Assembly: GCA_020831775.1 (NCBI GenBank)
Contig: JAFIFZ010000033.1
Span: 1-64,000, forward strand
DNA length: 64,000 bases
Reading direction: 5' to 3'
From: Phycisphaerales bacterium
GTDB taxonomy: Bacteria > Planctomycetota > Phycisphaerae > Phycisphaerales > UBA1924
Each line of letters opens with the position of its first letter. Within the stretch, counting starts at the first letter, position 1. The notes beneath the pieces were generated by a model. It saw only the letters and a list, made by a program, of their open reading frames with translations. It had not been told where the DNA came from and made no database searches. Shown in pieces: positions 45,116 through 54,590 of this stretch. The position numbers and the translations under genes were made by a program.

Positions 45116-46108
45116 TCACTTGAGCCTGACGCGCGGGTCGACCAGCGCGTAGAGCACATCCGTCAGGATGATCGAGATGATAAAGACCGCCGCGAACAAC
45201 GCCGTAAAGGTCTGCACGACCGGGAAGTCCTTGCCCCGGATCGCCTCGATCAGCGTCCGGCCCATCCCCGGGATGTTGAAGTAGTACTCGACGAGGATCG
45301 ACCCCGTGATCACAAACGGCAGCGTGATCATGATCCGCGTGATGATCGGGATCAGCGCGTTCTTGAGCATGTGGACGAACATGATCTTCGTCCGCCCCAC
45401 GCCCTTGGCCTTGGCGGTGGTGATGTAGTCCCGGTTGGTCTCCTCGACCATCACCGCCCGGTAAAACCGCGTGTCGTAGCCGATCGCCACGATCACGCCG
45501 ATCATCACAGGCAGCGCGCAGTAGCGGAACCACTGCCCCAGCGCGTCGATCGGGCTGCCCGCCCAGAAGCCGACGGTCGACAGCCGCTCGTCGTACCCCT
45601 GCACCGCGAAGAACTCCACATCGAACCTCTGATTCAGCCAGTACGCCCCGAAATACTGCCCCATCACGATGTACACGAGGTAGCTGACGCTCATCCCGAG
45701 GACCGTCAGGAAGACAAGTGTCTTGTCGATCCCCCTCCCCCTGAAGAACGCCGCGATCAGCCCGATCGAGATCGCGATCGCCCCCGTTAATATCAGCTGA
45801 GGCAGCGTGATCAGCAGCGTCGGCGGGATCGAGGTGGCGATCAACTCGTTGACCGGCATCCTCTTGTCCCAGCTCCGCTCGGAGAAATCGAGCGTCACGA
45901 TTCTCTTGAGAAAGTCGAGATACTGCACCACGAACGGGCGGTTGAGCCCGAAGTCCTCGCGGATGCGGTCGTACTGCGCCTGATCCGGGCTCTTGCCGAG
46001 GAAGGCGTACACCGGGTCCTGCACGCGCAGCGCGAGCATCACCAGCAGGATGATGCCCAGGTAGACCGGGATGTTGTAGAGCAAGCGCCGGAAGATGAAC
46101 GCCCACAT
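45116..46108 (-). CDS. oppB: Oligopeptide ABC importer permease OppB
   Basis: This is the first permease of the importer. The 330-residue protein has the usual N-terminal helix (FIFRRLLYNIPVYLGIILLVMLAL). The periplasmic loop with FGLNRPFVVQYLDFL and LDFSERSW follows, then helices up to the EAA loop (EETNRDYITTAKAKGVGRTKIMFVHMLKNALIP). The C-terminal DVLYALVDPRVRLK is classic for OppB/DppB. It follows oppA by 52 bases and precedes oppC by 10. Confidence 0.94.
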   Translation of the reverse strand: MWAFIFRRLLYNIPVYLGIILLVMLALRVQDPVYAFLGKSPDQAQYDRIREDFGLNRPFVVQYLDFLKRIVTLDFSERSWDKRMPVNELIATSIPPTLLITLPQLILTGAIAISIGLIAAFFRGRGIDKTLVFLTVLGMSVSYLVYIVMGQYFGAYWLNQRFDVEFFAVQGYDERLSTVGFWAGSPIDALGQWFRYCALPVMIGVIVAIGYDTRFYRAVMVEETNRDYITTAKAKGVGRTKIMFVHMLKNALIPIITRIMITLPFVITGSILVEYYFNIPGMGRTLIEAIRGKDFPVVQTFTALFAAVFIISIILTDVLYALVDPRVRLK

Positions 46109-46160
46109 CGGTGTCGAGCCCTCGGCTGGAGTGCAGGTCGGAAGTGAGGGTCGTCAGCGA

Positions 46161-47972
46161 TCAGCGCTTCGAGTCGTCGACATCGACATACTTGAACCAG
46201 GCCCAGTACCGCTCGGTCGGACGCATGTTCACCGCCCAGGGATTGACCAGGTAGTACCGTGTGCGGGCCATCGAGCCGACATACGGCGCGTCCTCGATCA
46301 GCATGTCGCGCATCTTCTCGTACAGCGCCGTCCGCTCCGGGCCGGGCTCCATCACCCGCACCCGCTCGTACAACGCGTCGTACTCGGGGTTCTTGTAGTT
46401 GTAGTGGTTCGAGCCGGGCGCCTCGTTGGGGCCGTAAAACAACGCCAGGTTGTTCTCCGCGTCCGGATAGTCGCTCGACCACGCGAAGCCGAAGATCTGC
46501 GCCCGCCTGTTGTTGGTCGCCTCGATCAGCGTCGAGAAGTCCACCAGGATCGGCTCGAGCCGGATGTTCACCCTCGCCAGATGCCGGCGCAGCATCTCGA
46601 CCTGCTGGGCGTTGTTGCCGCCGATGCTCGTGTAGAACTGCAGCCGCGGCAGTCCTTCGCCCCCCGGATACCCCGCCTCCGCGAGCTTCTGGCGCGCCAG
46701 CTCCAGGTTCGGGCCCCGGTACGACACCGGCGCCCGCCCGCCCTCGGGGTGCCCGTCCAGCCCGGGCGGGATCGGCCCGTCGTACTGCACCGTCAGCCCG
46801 TTGTAGAACGCCTCGGAAAACTCTTCGAGGTCGATCGCGAGATTGATCGCCTGGCGCAGCTTGCGTCCGCGATCGTCCAGACCCCCCACGATCGGGTCGT
46901 CCATGTTGAACCCGCGGAAGATGAAGTCGAGCAGCTCGTTCGCCTGGTAGGTGACCCCGCGCTGCGCAAACTCTGGCCGGAGCTGGCGCGTCTGGCGGAT
47001 GAACGCCTGGTCGAAGTACTCCGCCGGCACCTCGACATACGCGATCCGACCGCGGTTGAAGTCCAGCCACATCGGCTGGTCCTCGACATACATCGTAAAC
47101 TCGATGCGATCGACAAACGGCACACGCTCGCCCGCCGCCATGTGCATCCGCGCCCGACGGTCGTCACGCGACCATTCCTCGCGGGCCGGGTAGCGCACCT
47201 CGTGGTAGTTCTCGTTCCGCTCGACGATCAGCCGCCGACGCGGCGTGAAGTCCACCAGCTTGAACGGGCCCGTCCCCGCCGGGTTGAACCCGAAGTCGTC
47301 GGGGTTGTCGTAGAACTCGACCACCTCGCGAGGCACGATCGCGGTCTGGAACATCGTCAGCACCCACAGGAACCGGTACACCGGCTCCCGCAGCACGATC
47401 TCGAACTCGCGATCGTTGATCTTGACGAAGCCCTCGACCGGCGCGTCGTAGTCGAAGGTCGCGCCCGAGGCGTTCTGCGACTCCTTGAACTCGTCGAAGC
47501 CGAGGATCGTGTTCTCAAGCAGCCACCAGTTCTTGAACTGGTACCGCCCGTCGGCGATCCGCTTGAGCGAGTAGAAGACATCGTCGGTCACCATCCGCCG
47601 GCCCTTGCCGTCCGGGAAGGCCGGGTGGTCGTGGAAGTAGACGCCTTCCTTCAGCGTGAAGCGGTACCGCTTGCCGTCCTCGAGCCGCTCGGGCAGCTTG
47701 GCCAAGAGGCGAGGCTCGAACTCGTACGGATTGGTGTACTTGTTCTCCAGCAGCGTCTCGAAGATCTGCGAGACCGCCATGTTCTCGTAGGTCGTCGAGC
47801 CCGCCACGGGGTCGAGCGTCTTGGGACCGTCGGTCCGGATCGGGAGCTGCAGGACCTTCTCGTTCGCCGCGGCTGTCGCCGGCAGCGCCGCCAGCGGCGC
47901 GGCGGCCAGCAACCCCGCGAGCACGGGCTTGATCAGGCACTGCGTCGCACGCTTCAGTCTCGTTCGGAACAT
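46161..47972 (-). CDS. oppA: Oligopeptide ABC importer substrate-binding protein OppA
   Basis: This is the periplasmic receptor that delivers peptides to OppBC. The 603-residue protein has a signal peptide (about 1-36, VLAGLLAAAPLAALPATAAA). The SBP family 5 lobes follow, with KTLDPV, the YRFTLKEGVYFHDHPAFPDG block, GFNPAGTGPFKLV and the C-terminal YKNPEYDALYERVR. No lipobox is visible, so it is soluble rather than a lipoprotein. It is the first gene of the oppABCDF operon. Nearby tricorn-like and S9 peptidases could supply peptides. About 250 bases separate it from the divergent alpha-oxoamine synthase gene. Confidence 0.93.
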   Translation of the reverse strand: MFRTRLKRATQCLIKPVLAGLLAAAPLAALPATAAANEKVLQLPIRTDGPKTLDPVAGSTTYENMAVSQIFETLLENKYTNPYEFEPRLLAKLPERLEDGKRYRFTLKEGVYFHDHPAFPDGKGRRMVTDDVFYSLKRIADGRYQFKNWWLLENTILGFDEFKESQNASGATFDYDAPVEGFVKINDREFEIVLREPVYRFLWVLTMFQTAIVPREVVEFYDNPDDFGFNPAGTGPFKLVDFTPRRRLIVERNENYHEVRYPAREEWSRDDRRARMHMAAGERVPFVDRIEFTMYVEDQPMWLDFNRGRIAYVEVPAEYFDQAFIRQTRQLRPEFAQRGVTYQANELLDFIFRGFNMDDPIVGGLDDRGRKLRQAINLAIDLEEFSEAFYNGLTVQYDGPIPPGLDGHPEGGRAPVSYRGPNLELARQKLAEAGYPGGEGLPRLQFYTSIGGNNAQQVEMLRRHLARVNIRLEPILVDFSTLIEATNNRRAQIFGFAWSSDYPDAENNLALFYGPNEAPGSNHYNYKNPEYDALYERVRVMEPGPERTALYEKMRDMLIEDAPYVGSMARTRYYLVNPWAVNMRPTERYWAWFKYVDVDDSKR

Positions 47973-48222
47973 GGGAGGGGGCTCCGTGTTCTGGGAGCGT
48001 CCGTCGAGCACCGCCCGACAGACGCAGAATTCAGCGAAATCGCCCGCCAAGAGGGGCTCGCCGTGTCGGGCGATCGTACCCGACAGGGCGTCAGCGCTCA
48101 AACCGGGCCTCCGCCGGCCCGTCCGACGCGCTCCGGCGCCGCTCCTTCATACGATGCCTCATCGCCCCGGGGCCCTTCCCGGGCGTCACGCACGGACGCG
48201 CGAACCACCGGGAAACCCAAGG

Positions 48223-49368
48223 ATGACCGATCTCTGCTGGAGCGGACGGGAAGGCATGCTCTTCCATCACACCGGCGAACCGCTCGTCGGTTTCGGTGGA
48301 TGCGACTATCTCGGCCTGGCGACCCACGACGCCCTCATCGACGCGCTCTGCAAGGGCCTCGGACGCTACGCGATCAGCGCCGGCGCCAGCCGCACCACCA
48401 CCGGCGACACCCGCGCCCACCGCAAGGCCGAACTCCGGGCCGCGGGCTTTATCGGTCTGCCCGAGGCCGTCCTCCTCCCAGAGGGCATGCTCGCCAACCT
48501 CGCCGCCTTCCAGGCCCTGAATGGCGACTGCCCCGCAGCGCTGATCGACGAACGCGCCCACTCCAGCCTGCGAACAGCCGCAGCGGCCGCCGGCATGCGC
48601 CTCCTGACATACCGCCACAACGACGCCGCTGACGCCGCGTCGAAGCTGAACGCCCTCGACACCCCCGCCCTCCTCGCGACCGACACGCTCTTCGCCGCTA
48701 CCGGCGAACTTGCCCCCGTCCCCGACCTGCTCGCCGCCCTCCGGCCCGACGACCGCCTCCTCCTCGACGACTGCCACGGCATCGGCGTCCTCGGCCCCCG
48801 CGGACGCGGCGCGATCGAGCACTTCGCCATCAGCGACCCCCGCGTTGTCGTCACCGCCACGCTCGCCAAGGCCATGGGCGTCTACGGCGCCATCGTCGCC
48901 GGGCCCGGACCCTTCGCCGCCATGGTCCGCAGAAGCGGCGCGTTCGTCGGCACGACGCCGATCCCCCCCGCCCTCGCCGCCGCGGCCGACGCCGCCTTCG
49001 AGGTCCACACCTGCGAGCTCGACCGCCTTTCCCGCCTGCGCTCCAGCACCGCCCGCGTCCGCGAGGCCTTGGTCGAGCTCGGCCTGATCTCCAGAGATCG
49101 CACCAGCCCCTCCCCCGTCTTCGCGATCACGATCGAGCCCGAAGCGGCCATGCGCCGCCTGCACGAAGAGCTCGCCCGGCGCGGGCATTTCGTTCCGCTG
49201 ATCGGCTACCCCGGCGGGCCGGCCGGACGCTACCTCCGCCTCTCGGTCTCGGCCGGGCACGCTGACGACCAGATCGATCGGCTCCTCGCCGATCTCGCCG
49301 ACCTGACCCCGACCCTCCATCCCGAGGCCCCGGATACCGAAGGCGCGAATACCCGCATCCGCTCCTGA
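48223..49368 (+). CDS. Alpha-oxoamine synthase (BioF/KBL-like PLP enzyme)
   Basis: This PLP-dependent enzyme condenses an amino acid with an acyl thioester. The closest named relatives are 8-amino-7-oxononanoate synthase (biotin) and 2-amino-3-ketobutyrate ligase. The 381-residue protein has GGCDYLGLATH, SAGASRTTTGDTRAH, the PLP-binding DDCHGIGVLG (Asp182, His185) and the Schiff-base lysine Lys216 in TATLAKAMGVYG. Length matches BioF. No other biotin gene is adjacent, so a different acyl-CoA substrate cannot be ruled out and I leave the symbol empty. The ATG is the closest to homology. Confidence 0.85.
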   Translation: MTDLCWSGREGMLFHHTGEPLVGFGGCDYLGLATHDALIDALCKGLGRYAISAGASRTTTGDTRAHRKAELRAAGFIGLPEAVLLPEGMLANLAAFQALNGDCPAALIDERAHSSLRTAAAAAGMRLLTYRHNDAADAASKLNALDTPALLATDTLFAATGELAPVPDLLAALRPDDRLLLDDCHGIGVLGPRGRGAIEHFAISDPRVVVTATLAKAMGVYGAIVAGPGPFAAMVRRSGAFVGTTPIPPALAAAADAAFEVHTCELDRLSRLRSSTARVREALVELGLISRDRTSPSPVFAITIEPEAAMRRLHEELARRGHFVPLIGYPGGPAGRYLRLSVSAGHADDQIDRLLADLADLTPTLHPEAPDTEGANTRIRS

Positions 49369-49431
49369 GTTGTCCCGAAGTGCTTCAACGGGCAATGCCC
49401 GAAGCAACGGATTACTCGGAAGAACCCAACC

Positions 49432-49947
49432 ATGATCAAACGCGCCGAAGACCTGAAAGGAACCACCACCATGCTCACGCGTGTGGCCCTCGACCAGAAG
49501 ACACGGGACGAGATCGCGTCGCTCCTGCAAGAGACGCTCGGCGAACTCATCGACTTCTCTCTCCAGCTCAAGCAGGGGCACTGGAACTGCGTCGGCCGCC
49601 ACTTCCGCGATGTGCACCTCCAGCTCGACGAGATCCTCGCCTCGACCCGCGAGCACGCCGACGAGGTCGCCGAACGCATCGCCGCGCTCGGCATCGCCAC
49701 CGAGGGCAACGCGGGCACGACCGCCAAGGCGAGCAAGCTCGAACCCTTCCCCTCGGGCCTCATGGACGCCGACGCCGTCTCACACTCGCTGGCCGAACGA
49801 TTCGGTGCGCTGCTCAAGCACGCCCGCGAGCGGCAGGCTCGCCTCGGCGAGCTCGACGCCGTCAGCGAGGATGTCATGATCGCCATGCTCCGCGACCTCG
49901 AAAAGCACGCATGGATGCTCAACGCGCGCACGGCCGACAAGGCGTAA
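49432..49947 (+). CDS. Dps-family DNA-protection / ferritin-like protein
   Basis: This is a ferritin-like four-helix protein that stores iron and protects DNA from peroxide. The 171-residue protein has the family signature in order: ELIDFSLQLKQGHWNCVGRHF, then HLQLDEILASTREHADEVAERI. The first block holds the ferroxidase His (HWN) and the second the Asp/Glu of the dimer-interface iron site. A second ATG 13 codons downstream (49471) is preceded by AAAGGA at 9 bases and may be the real start, giving 158 residues. It lies 63 bases after the alpha-oxoamine synthase gene. Confidence 0.88.
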   Translation: MIKRAEDLKGTTTMLTRVALDQKTRDEIASLLQETLGELIDFSLQLKQGHWNCVGRHFRDVHLQLDEILASTREHADEVAERIAALGIATEGNAGTTAKASKLEPFPSGLMDADAVSHSLAERFGALLKHARERQARLGELDAVSEDVMIAMLRDLEKHAWMLNARTADKA

Positions 49948-49996
49948 CCGCGCGATCAACTCGAACGCCGAGCCTCACCGGCGAAACCGAAACAAA

Positions 49997-50026
49997 GCCG
50001 CCCCCGCATCACAACGCGGGGGCGGC
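49997..50026. terminator. Bidirectional terminator between convergent genes
   Basis: An 11-bp perfect stem (GCCGCCCCCGC and complement) with an 8-base loop sits between the Dps gene and the convergent S9 peptidase gene. The minus-strand exit reads TTTGTTTC and the plus-strand exit GGTTCATTT, so it could end both transcripts. Confidence 0.7.
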
Positions 50027-50062
50027 GGTTCATTTGATCTCTGCCGTTTCAGCGGACGGGGC

Positions 50063-52861
50063 TCAAACGCCCGGGAAATCAGCTTCCTCGCGTTCTTCGG
50101 CCTCTTCCTCTTCCTCGGCTTCTTCTTCCTCGGGCTCGGCGGGTTCGCCCGTGCCGAGGTGGCGGAGCAAGTAGTCCTCGTACTTATTGTACCGGTTCAC
50201 CGTCTTGACCAGCCCGCCCAGACCGTGGCCGCCGGTCGGATCGAGGAAGAGCTCAACGAGCGCCTCCTTGCCTTGCTTGAGCAGTTCGGAGTACACCGAG
50301 ATGGTGTCCTGGAAGAGCACATTGCTGTCTTCCATGCCGTGCACCAGCAGCAGACGCCCCTGCAGGTTCTTAGCCAGGGGAATCAGCGAGTGGATGGCCG
50401 GGTCGGGCTTGCGGTCCTTGAAGCCGCCGACGGTGCCCGTCGTGTACCACGCGTTGTAGTTCTCCCACTCGGTGGGCCCGGCGCCTGCGATGCCCACATG
50501 GAAGACCTCGGGCTCGAGGAACATCGACATCTGCGTCTGGAAGCCGCCGAAGCTCCAGCCGTGCATGCCGATGCGGTTGCGGTCGACCCCGTGGTTCTTG
50601 ACGAGGTAGTCCACGCCGTCAACAAGGTCCTCGGTCTGCGGCCTGCCGACACGCTCATAGTTCGCCTTCTCGAAGACGCTGCCGTATCCGCTCGTCCCAC
50701 GCGGGTCGATGGTGACGGTCACATAGCCGTGGGTCTTGGCCATGTACCAGGCGAAGAAGTATCCCGGTGCGCTGAACGCCCCGTCGCGGACCTGGCGCCG
50801 GTTGCTCTGCAGCGGGCCGCCGTAGACATAGATCAGCAGCGGACGCTCGTCGCGCGCCGTCCAGTCGTCGGGCTTGAACATGTAGGCGGGGATCTCGTGC
50901 CCGTGCCGGTTGCGGTAGGTGAAGAACTCGGGAACGGGCGCCGTCAGCTTCAGCGTTTCCTCCGGGTGCGATTCGGTGAGCATCCGCTCCTCGTCCGCAG
51001 ACGGGTCGATCTTCACCAGCTCGCGGGGCTGACCGAAGCGGGCGAACCTCGCCAGCGCCCTGGTCCCGCACGGGCTCACCGCCGCGTCGTCGTACAGCCC
51101 CTCGCCTTGCGTCAGGCGGGTGACCTCGTAGGTCTCAAGGTCGACCACCTCGATGTGCTCGCGCGCCGAGTGCTCGGCCGTTGAGGTCACAAACAGCCTG
51201 CGGTGGCACGGCGAAAGGTCGAAGGGCAGCACCTCGTGCCGGCCCCGCGTCACCTGCTCCAGATGCTCGTACAGCGGGTCGAGCACATGCACATGGCGGA
51301 AGCCCGACTGCTCGGTCAGGAACACCATCCTGCGGCTGTCGGCCAGGTACGCCGGCTGGATCATCCGAGGCGTGTTCGGCCCGCCGTCGTGCAGAAACCG
51401 GAAGACGGTCTTCGCCTCGCGCACCTTCACCGGCTCGCGCTCGCCCGTGCTGTTCTCGTCGCCGGTATCGCTGGGCTCAAAGCCGAAGACCTCCGCCTCG
51501 TCGCCGATCCACCAGTCGACCCCGGTCGGCTCCTCCTCGCGCTCGGCGGTGTCGGCGGGCTCGGCCGGCTCGGTCGCCGGCGCCTCGGCGGGCTCTTCCT
51601 CGGGGTCTTCGTACCCGGCCTCCTTGATCCGCACGACGCCCGTCGCCTGCTCGAAGACCGAGAACGCGACGCGCGACGAATCCGGCGACCAGCGCGGCAC
51701 CTGCAGCACATCGCGCGGCCCGGTCTCCCGGTGCTCGAACACCTTCGTCAGATGACCGTCCTCGGCCGTCCGATCGCCCAGCTCGTACAGATAGACGCTG
51801 ATATCACGGTCGCGGAAGGGGTTGGTCGGGAGCTGGCGCCAGACCTCCTGCACATCCATGAAGCGCCCGCGGAAGCGGGCGATCCTGACGCGGGTCGCCT
51901 TCTGTGTCCAGTCCTCGCCCTTGCCCGTCAGGAAGACCAGCCGCTCGCCGTTGGGGCTGATGCGGTAGCCGATCATGCTTTCGCCCCGCGGCACCGACGG
52001 ATCGATCTGCTCGATCAGGTCCTGCCCGAAGATCACGCGCATCAGGTTGCCGTCGAGCAGGTAGGTGTACCCCGACCCGTCTGGCAGATACTGCACCGAC
52101 TGCATTCTCGCGCGCGTCGCGGTCAGGCGCCGGGGCCGCTCGTTGCCGATGCGGTAGCGGTAGACATCGTTCTGCGAGATGAACAGCAACTCATCGCCGG
52201 TCGGAGACCATGTAAACGACGAGACGCCCGCATAACGAGGCGCCCTCGACCGATCCGCGTCCTTGTCGTCCACGAAGTCCTCAAGGTGCTTCACACCGAG
52301 CAGACGCTCCGAATCAGAGCGATCATCCTTCTCGTCCTCTTTCTCTCCCTTGTCCTTGTCCTTCTTCTCGTCCTCGTCCTTCTCCCCCTCCGTCTCTCCT
52401 TCTCTCTCCGTCTCTCCGTCTCTCTCCCGCTCCTCCCTTTTCTTCCGCTCCTCCTCCTTCTTCCTCTCCGCCTTCTCCTTGTCGAGGCGCTTCTTCAGTT
52501 CCTTCTCCGCCCGCTCGCGTCGGTCGTCGCGGACGCTCCGGGTGCTCTCCTGGAACGGGGCCATGACCGAGACCTTCGTCACCCGCTCGACCTCGCCCGT
52601 CTCGGTGTCCATCAGCCACAGGTCCGACCCGTGCCGACGCTCGTCGTACGGTCGATAGAGCCACGCGGCGTAACGCCCGTCGTGGCTGAACGCCATGCCC
52701 GACGCGGCCGGCCCGAAGAGCCCGCGATCCGGGAACAGGTCCTCAAGCTTGACACTCTTGTCCTGATTGCCCGGGCCCTCCCCCGCCGGCGCAACGCCCG
52801 ACACGCAGACCAGGGCCAGACAAACCGAGAGACCGACGACAAACTGACGGATGCGATTCAC
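50063..52861 (-). CDS. Exported S9-family prolyl oligopeptidase-like peptidase with charged insert
   Basis: This exported serine peptidase (932 residues from the chosen GTG start) has a signal peptide (about 1-26) and a beta-propeller starting at about 40. Residues about 111-186 are a low-complexity insert of Lys, Glu, Arg and Asp, strongly coiled-coil in character. It is encoded by a long purine run on the coding strand. The C-terminal alpha/beta hydrolase domain has the nucleophile serine in HGWSFGGFQTQ, the Asp in LLLVHGMEDSNV and the His in DPTGGHGLGG. The start is a GTG with GGAGG 9 bases upstream; in-frame ATGs lie further upstream. The C-terminus is an acidic Glu-rich tail. Related enzymes trim peptides in the periplasm. 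Confidence 0.88.
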   Translation of the reverse strand: MNRIRQFVVGLSVCLALVCVSGVAPAGEGPGNQDKSVKLEDLFPDRGLFGPAASGMAFSHDGRYAAWLYRPYDERRHGSDLWLMDTETGEVERVTKVSVMAPFQESTRSVRDDRRERAEKELKKRLDKEKAERKKEEERKKREERERDGETEREGETEGEKDEDEKKDKDKGEKEDEKDDRSDSERLLGVKHLEDFVDDKDADRSRAPRYAGVSSFTWSPTGDELLFISQNDVYRYRIGNERPRRLTATRARMQSVQYLPDGSGYTYLLDGNLMRVIFGQDLIEQIDPSVPRGESMIGYRISPNGERLVFLTGKGEDWTQKATRVRIARFRGRFMDVQEVWRQLPTNPFRDRDISVYLYELGDRTAEDGHLTKVFEHRETGPRDVLQVPRWSPDSSRVAFSVFEQATGVVRIKEAGYEDPEEEPAEAPATEPAEPADTAEREEEPTGVDWWIGDEAEVFGFEPSDTGDENSTGEREPVKVREAKTVFRFLHDGGPNTPRMIQPAYLADSRRMVFLTEQSGFRHVHVLDPLYEHLEQVTRGRHEVLPFDLSPCHRRLFVTSTAEHSAREHIEVVDLETYEVTRLTQGEGLYDDAAVSPCGTRALARFARFGQPRELVKIDPSADEERMLTESHPEETLKLTAPVPEFFTYRNRHGHEIPAYMFKPDDWTARDERPLLIYVYGGPLQSNRRQVRDGAFSAPGYFFAWYMAKTHGYVTVTIDPRGTSGYGSVFEKANYERVGRPQTEDLVDGVDYLVKNHGVDRNRIGMHGWSFGGFQTQMSMFLEPEVFHVGIAGAGPTEWENYNAWYTTGTVGGFKDRKPDPAIHSLIPLAKNLQGRLLLVHGMEDSNVLFQDTISVYSELLKQGKEALVELFLDPTGGHGLGGLVKTVNRYNKYEDYLLRHLGTGEPAEPEEEEAEEEEEAEEREEADFPGV

Positions 52862-53107
52862 CTTGACCACCCTCCGAAACCCACAACACATTCCAACACC
52901 GGCCGCCAACCCCTTCATAAGGCAGGCGGACACCCGCCGCCAGCCCATCGGGGCCGACCGACGCCAAAGGGCGCACAAACACGCCCGATAGCCATGCCCC
53001 CCACGATGATCGGCCCGACAACGGCCAGTCCTCACCGCAATCGGACGGATCGGACCCCGCGGCAGAACATACCGGGAGCCCCGCCCCGCGATGCGTTCTC
53101 TGTTGGC

Positions 53108-53899
53108 TCAGCCGACGCCCGCGAGCTTCGCCGCCTCCCAGCCCGCCATCAGGACCGCCATCACCAGGACGAAGACGGCGAACCCCCGCTTGAGCTTCCG
53201 CTGGTCGAGCCCCGTGTTCAGGCGTTTGCCCAGCACGCTCCCGGCCACCCCCACCGCGATGAAAACGCCGATGGTCGTCCAGGAAAGCTCCCGCCCTGTC
53301 TCGGCGAGGAAGTGGGCGTGCCGCCAGAAGCCCACCGCCGCGTTGATCGCGATCACCAGCAGGCTCGTCGCGACCGCCCGCTTCATGTCCAGGCGTGCAA
53401 AGAGCACCAGCGCCGGCAGAATCAGAAACCCTCCCCCGACACCCACAAAGCCGGTGACCATCCCCACGCCGACCCCGACGAGCCCGACCAAGAGCGGCCC
53501 GGCCCCCGGGCGGGGCCCTTCCTCGGCGGCTGCTTGGGGGCTCTGGCGTGAGCCCGACCGCCACATCGAAAACGCAGCCGCGAGCATCACCCCGGCAAGG
53601 GCCAGAAGCTGGACCACGCCCGGCACGAGTGAGGCGATCTGCGCCCCCGCGACGGTCCCGAGGATTCCCGGCAGCGCCAAAGCGAGCGCGGTTCTCCAGA
53701 CCACCAGACGCGCCATCGCGTACTGCGCCGCCCCGACCAGCGCGATCGACCCGACGATCAGGAGCGACTCGGCAATGGCCGTCTTCTCCTCGTGCCCGAG
53801 GAGGTAGACCAGCACCGGAACAGTCAGGATCGACCCGCCCGAGCCGAACAGCCCGAGCGAGAACCCGATCAGCAGGGCGCCGAGCACGGCGTAGACCAT
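53108..53899 (-). CDS. TauE/SafE-family sulfite or sulfonate exporter
   Basis: The 263-residue membrane protein has about eight hydrophobic segments in two inverted halves. Each half contains the family's Gly-rich motif: GFSLGLFGSGGSILTVPVL near the N-terminus and GFVGVGGGFLILPALV near residue 160. A short polar loop (PQAAAEEGPRPGAG) separates the halves. In this context it probably exports sulfite or thiosulfate made by the persulfide dioxygenase upstream. It is the third gene of the sulfur operon, 53 bases after the rhodanese gene. Confidence 0.9.
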   Translation of the reverse strand: MVYAVLGALLIGFSLGLFGSGGSILTVPVLVYLLGHEEKTAIAESLLIVGSIALVGAAQYAMARLVVWRTALALALPGILGTVAGAQIASLVPGVVQLLALAGVMLAAAFSMWRSGSRQSPQAAAEEGPRPGAGPLLVGLVGVGVGMVTGFVGVGGGFLILPALVLFARLDMKRAVATSLLVIAINAAVGFWRHAHFLAETGRELSWTTIGVFIAVGVAGSVLGKRLNTGLDQRKLKRGFAVFVLVMAVLMAGWEAAKLAGVG

Positions 53900-53952
53900 C
53901 GCATCAGCCCCCGGCCTGCGTCGTGAACACCAAAGCCATCACCGGCGCGCGA

Positions 53953-54549
53953 TCAAGCGGCGCACGACGCTCCGCCCTTTGAGTCCGATCCGCAGCCCGT
54001 CTTGTTCCAGGGCATCTTCGCCAGCAGCATGGCCATGCCGCACCACCCGCTGACGCCCGCGAACATCAGCCCCGCGCCGACGAAGCCCGAGAGGATGAGG
54101 AACCACTCGCTGGCAAACGCGCCGAGCAGGACGCCGATGAGCACGAGGAAACCGGCGGTGATCTGCACCTGGCGCATGACGCCGATGCGGGGGGCCTGGG
54201 CCGAGCGTTCGACCGGCCGCCCCGAGGCCTTCCACGCCTCGATGCCCCCGGCGAGGTGCGACGCCACGACGCCGGACTCGGCGAGCTTGGCCATCGCCTT
54301 GCCCGAGCGGTTGCCGCTGCGGCAGTGCAGCAGGATCTCCCGACCCTCGGCGGTCTTCTCGACCTCCGCGGCGTCGAGCTTTGAGAGGGGGTGCAGCGCG
54401 GCGCCCTCGATCTTCTCCTCGGCGTGCTCGAACTCCTCGCGCACATCGATCAGCACCGCTCGACCCTCGGCGAGCTTGGACTCGATCTGGGCCGGCGTGA
54501 GGTCACGCTGCGCGGGCGCTTGATTCGTTTCGGTCTGGGTGGTCGTCAT
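53953..54549 (-). CDS. Rhodanese-like domain protein with DUF2892-type membrane tail
   Basis: The 198-residue protein has a rhodanese domain (about 15-110) with LIDVREEFEHAEEKIEGA and the active-site cysteine in LLHCRSGNRSG. Two membrane helices at about 127-170 follow, typical of the DUF2892 tail seen on such proteins. The last 30 residues contain several cysteines (WCGM, TGCGSD, ASCAA). It would carry persulfide sulfur near the membrane, linking the dioxygenase to the exporter. It lies 41 bases after the dioxygenase gene. Confidence 0.88.
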   Translation of the reverse strand: MTTTQTETNQAPAQRDLTPAQIESKLAEGRAVLIDVREEFEHAEEKIEGAALHPLSKLDAAEVEKTAEGREILLHCRSGNRSGKAMAKLAESGVVASHLAGGIEAWKASGRPVERSAQAPRIGVMRQVQITAGFLVLIGVLLGAFASEWFLILSGFVGAGLMFAGVSGWCGMAMLLAKMPWNKTGCGSDSKGGASCAA

Positions 54550-54590
54550 CGCGGACTCCCTTTGTTTGTGTTCGAGCTTCGCCCGGAGCG

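Noticed and set aside
46095-48632. 845-codon plus-strand frame opposite oppA
   Set aside because: Antisense shadow; spans the divergent promoter region and the start of the alpha-oxoamine synthase gene in the wrong frame.
52304-52531. CRISPR or tandem-repeat array in the purine-rich tract
   Set aside because: Units are irregular and lie inside an open, in-frame coding region. No spacer pattern, and no cas genes nearby.
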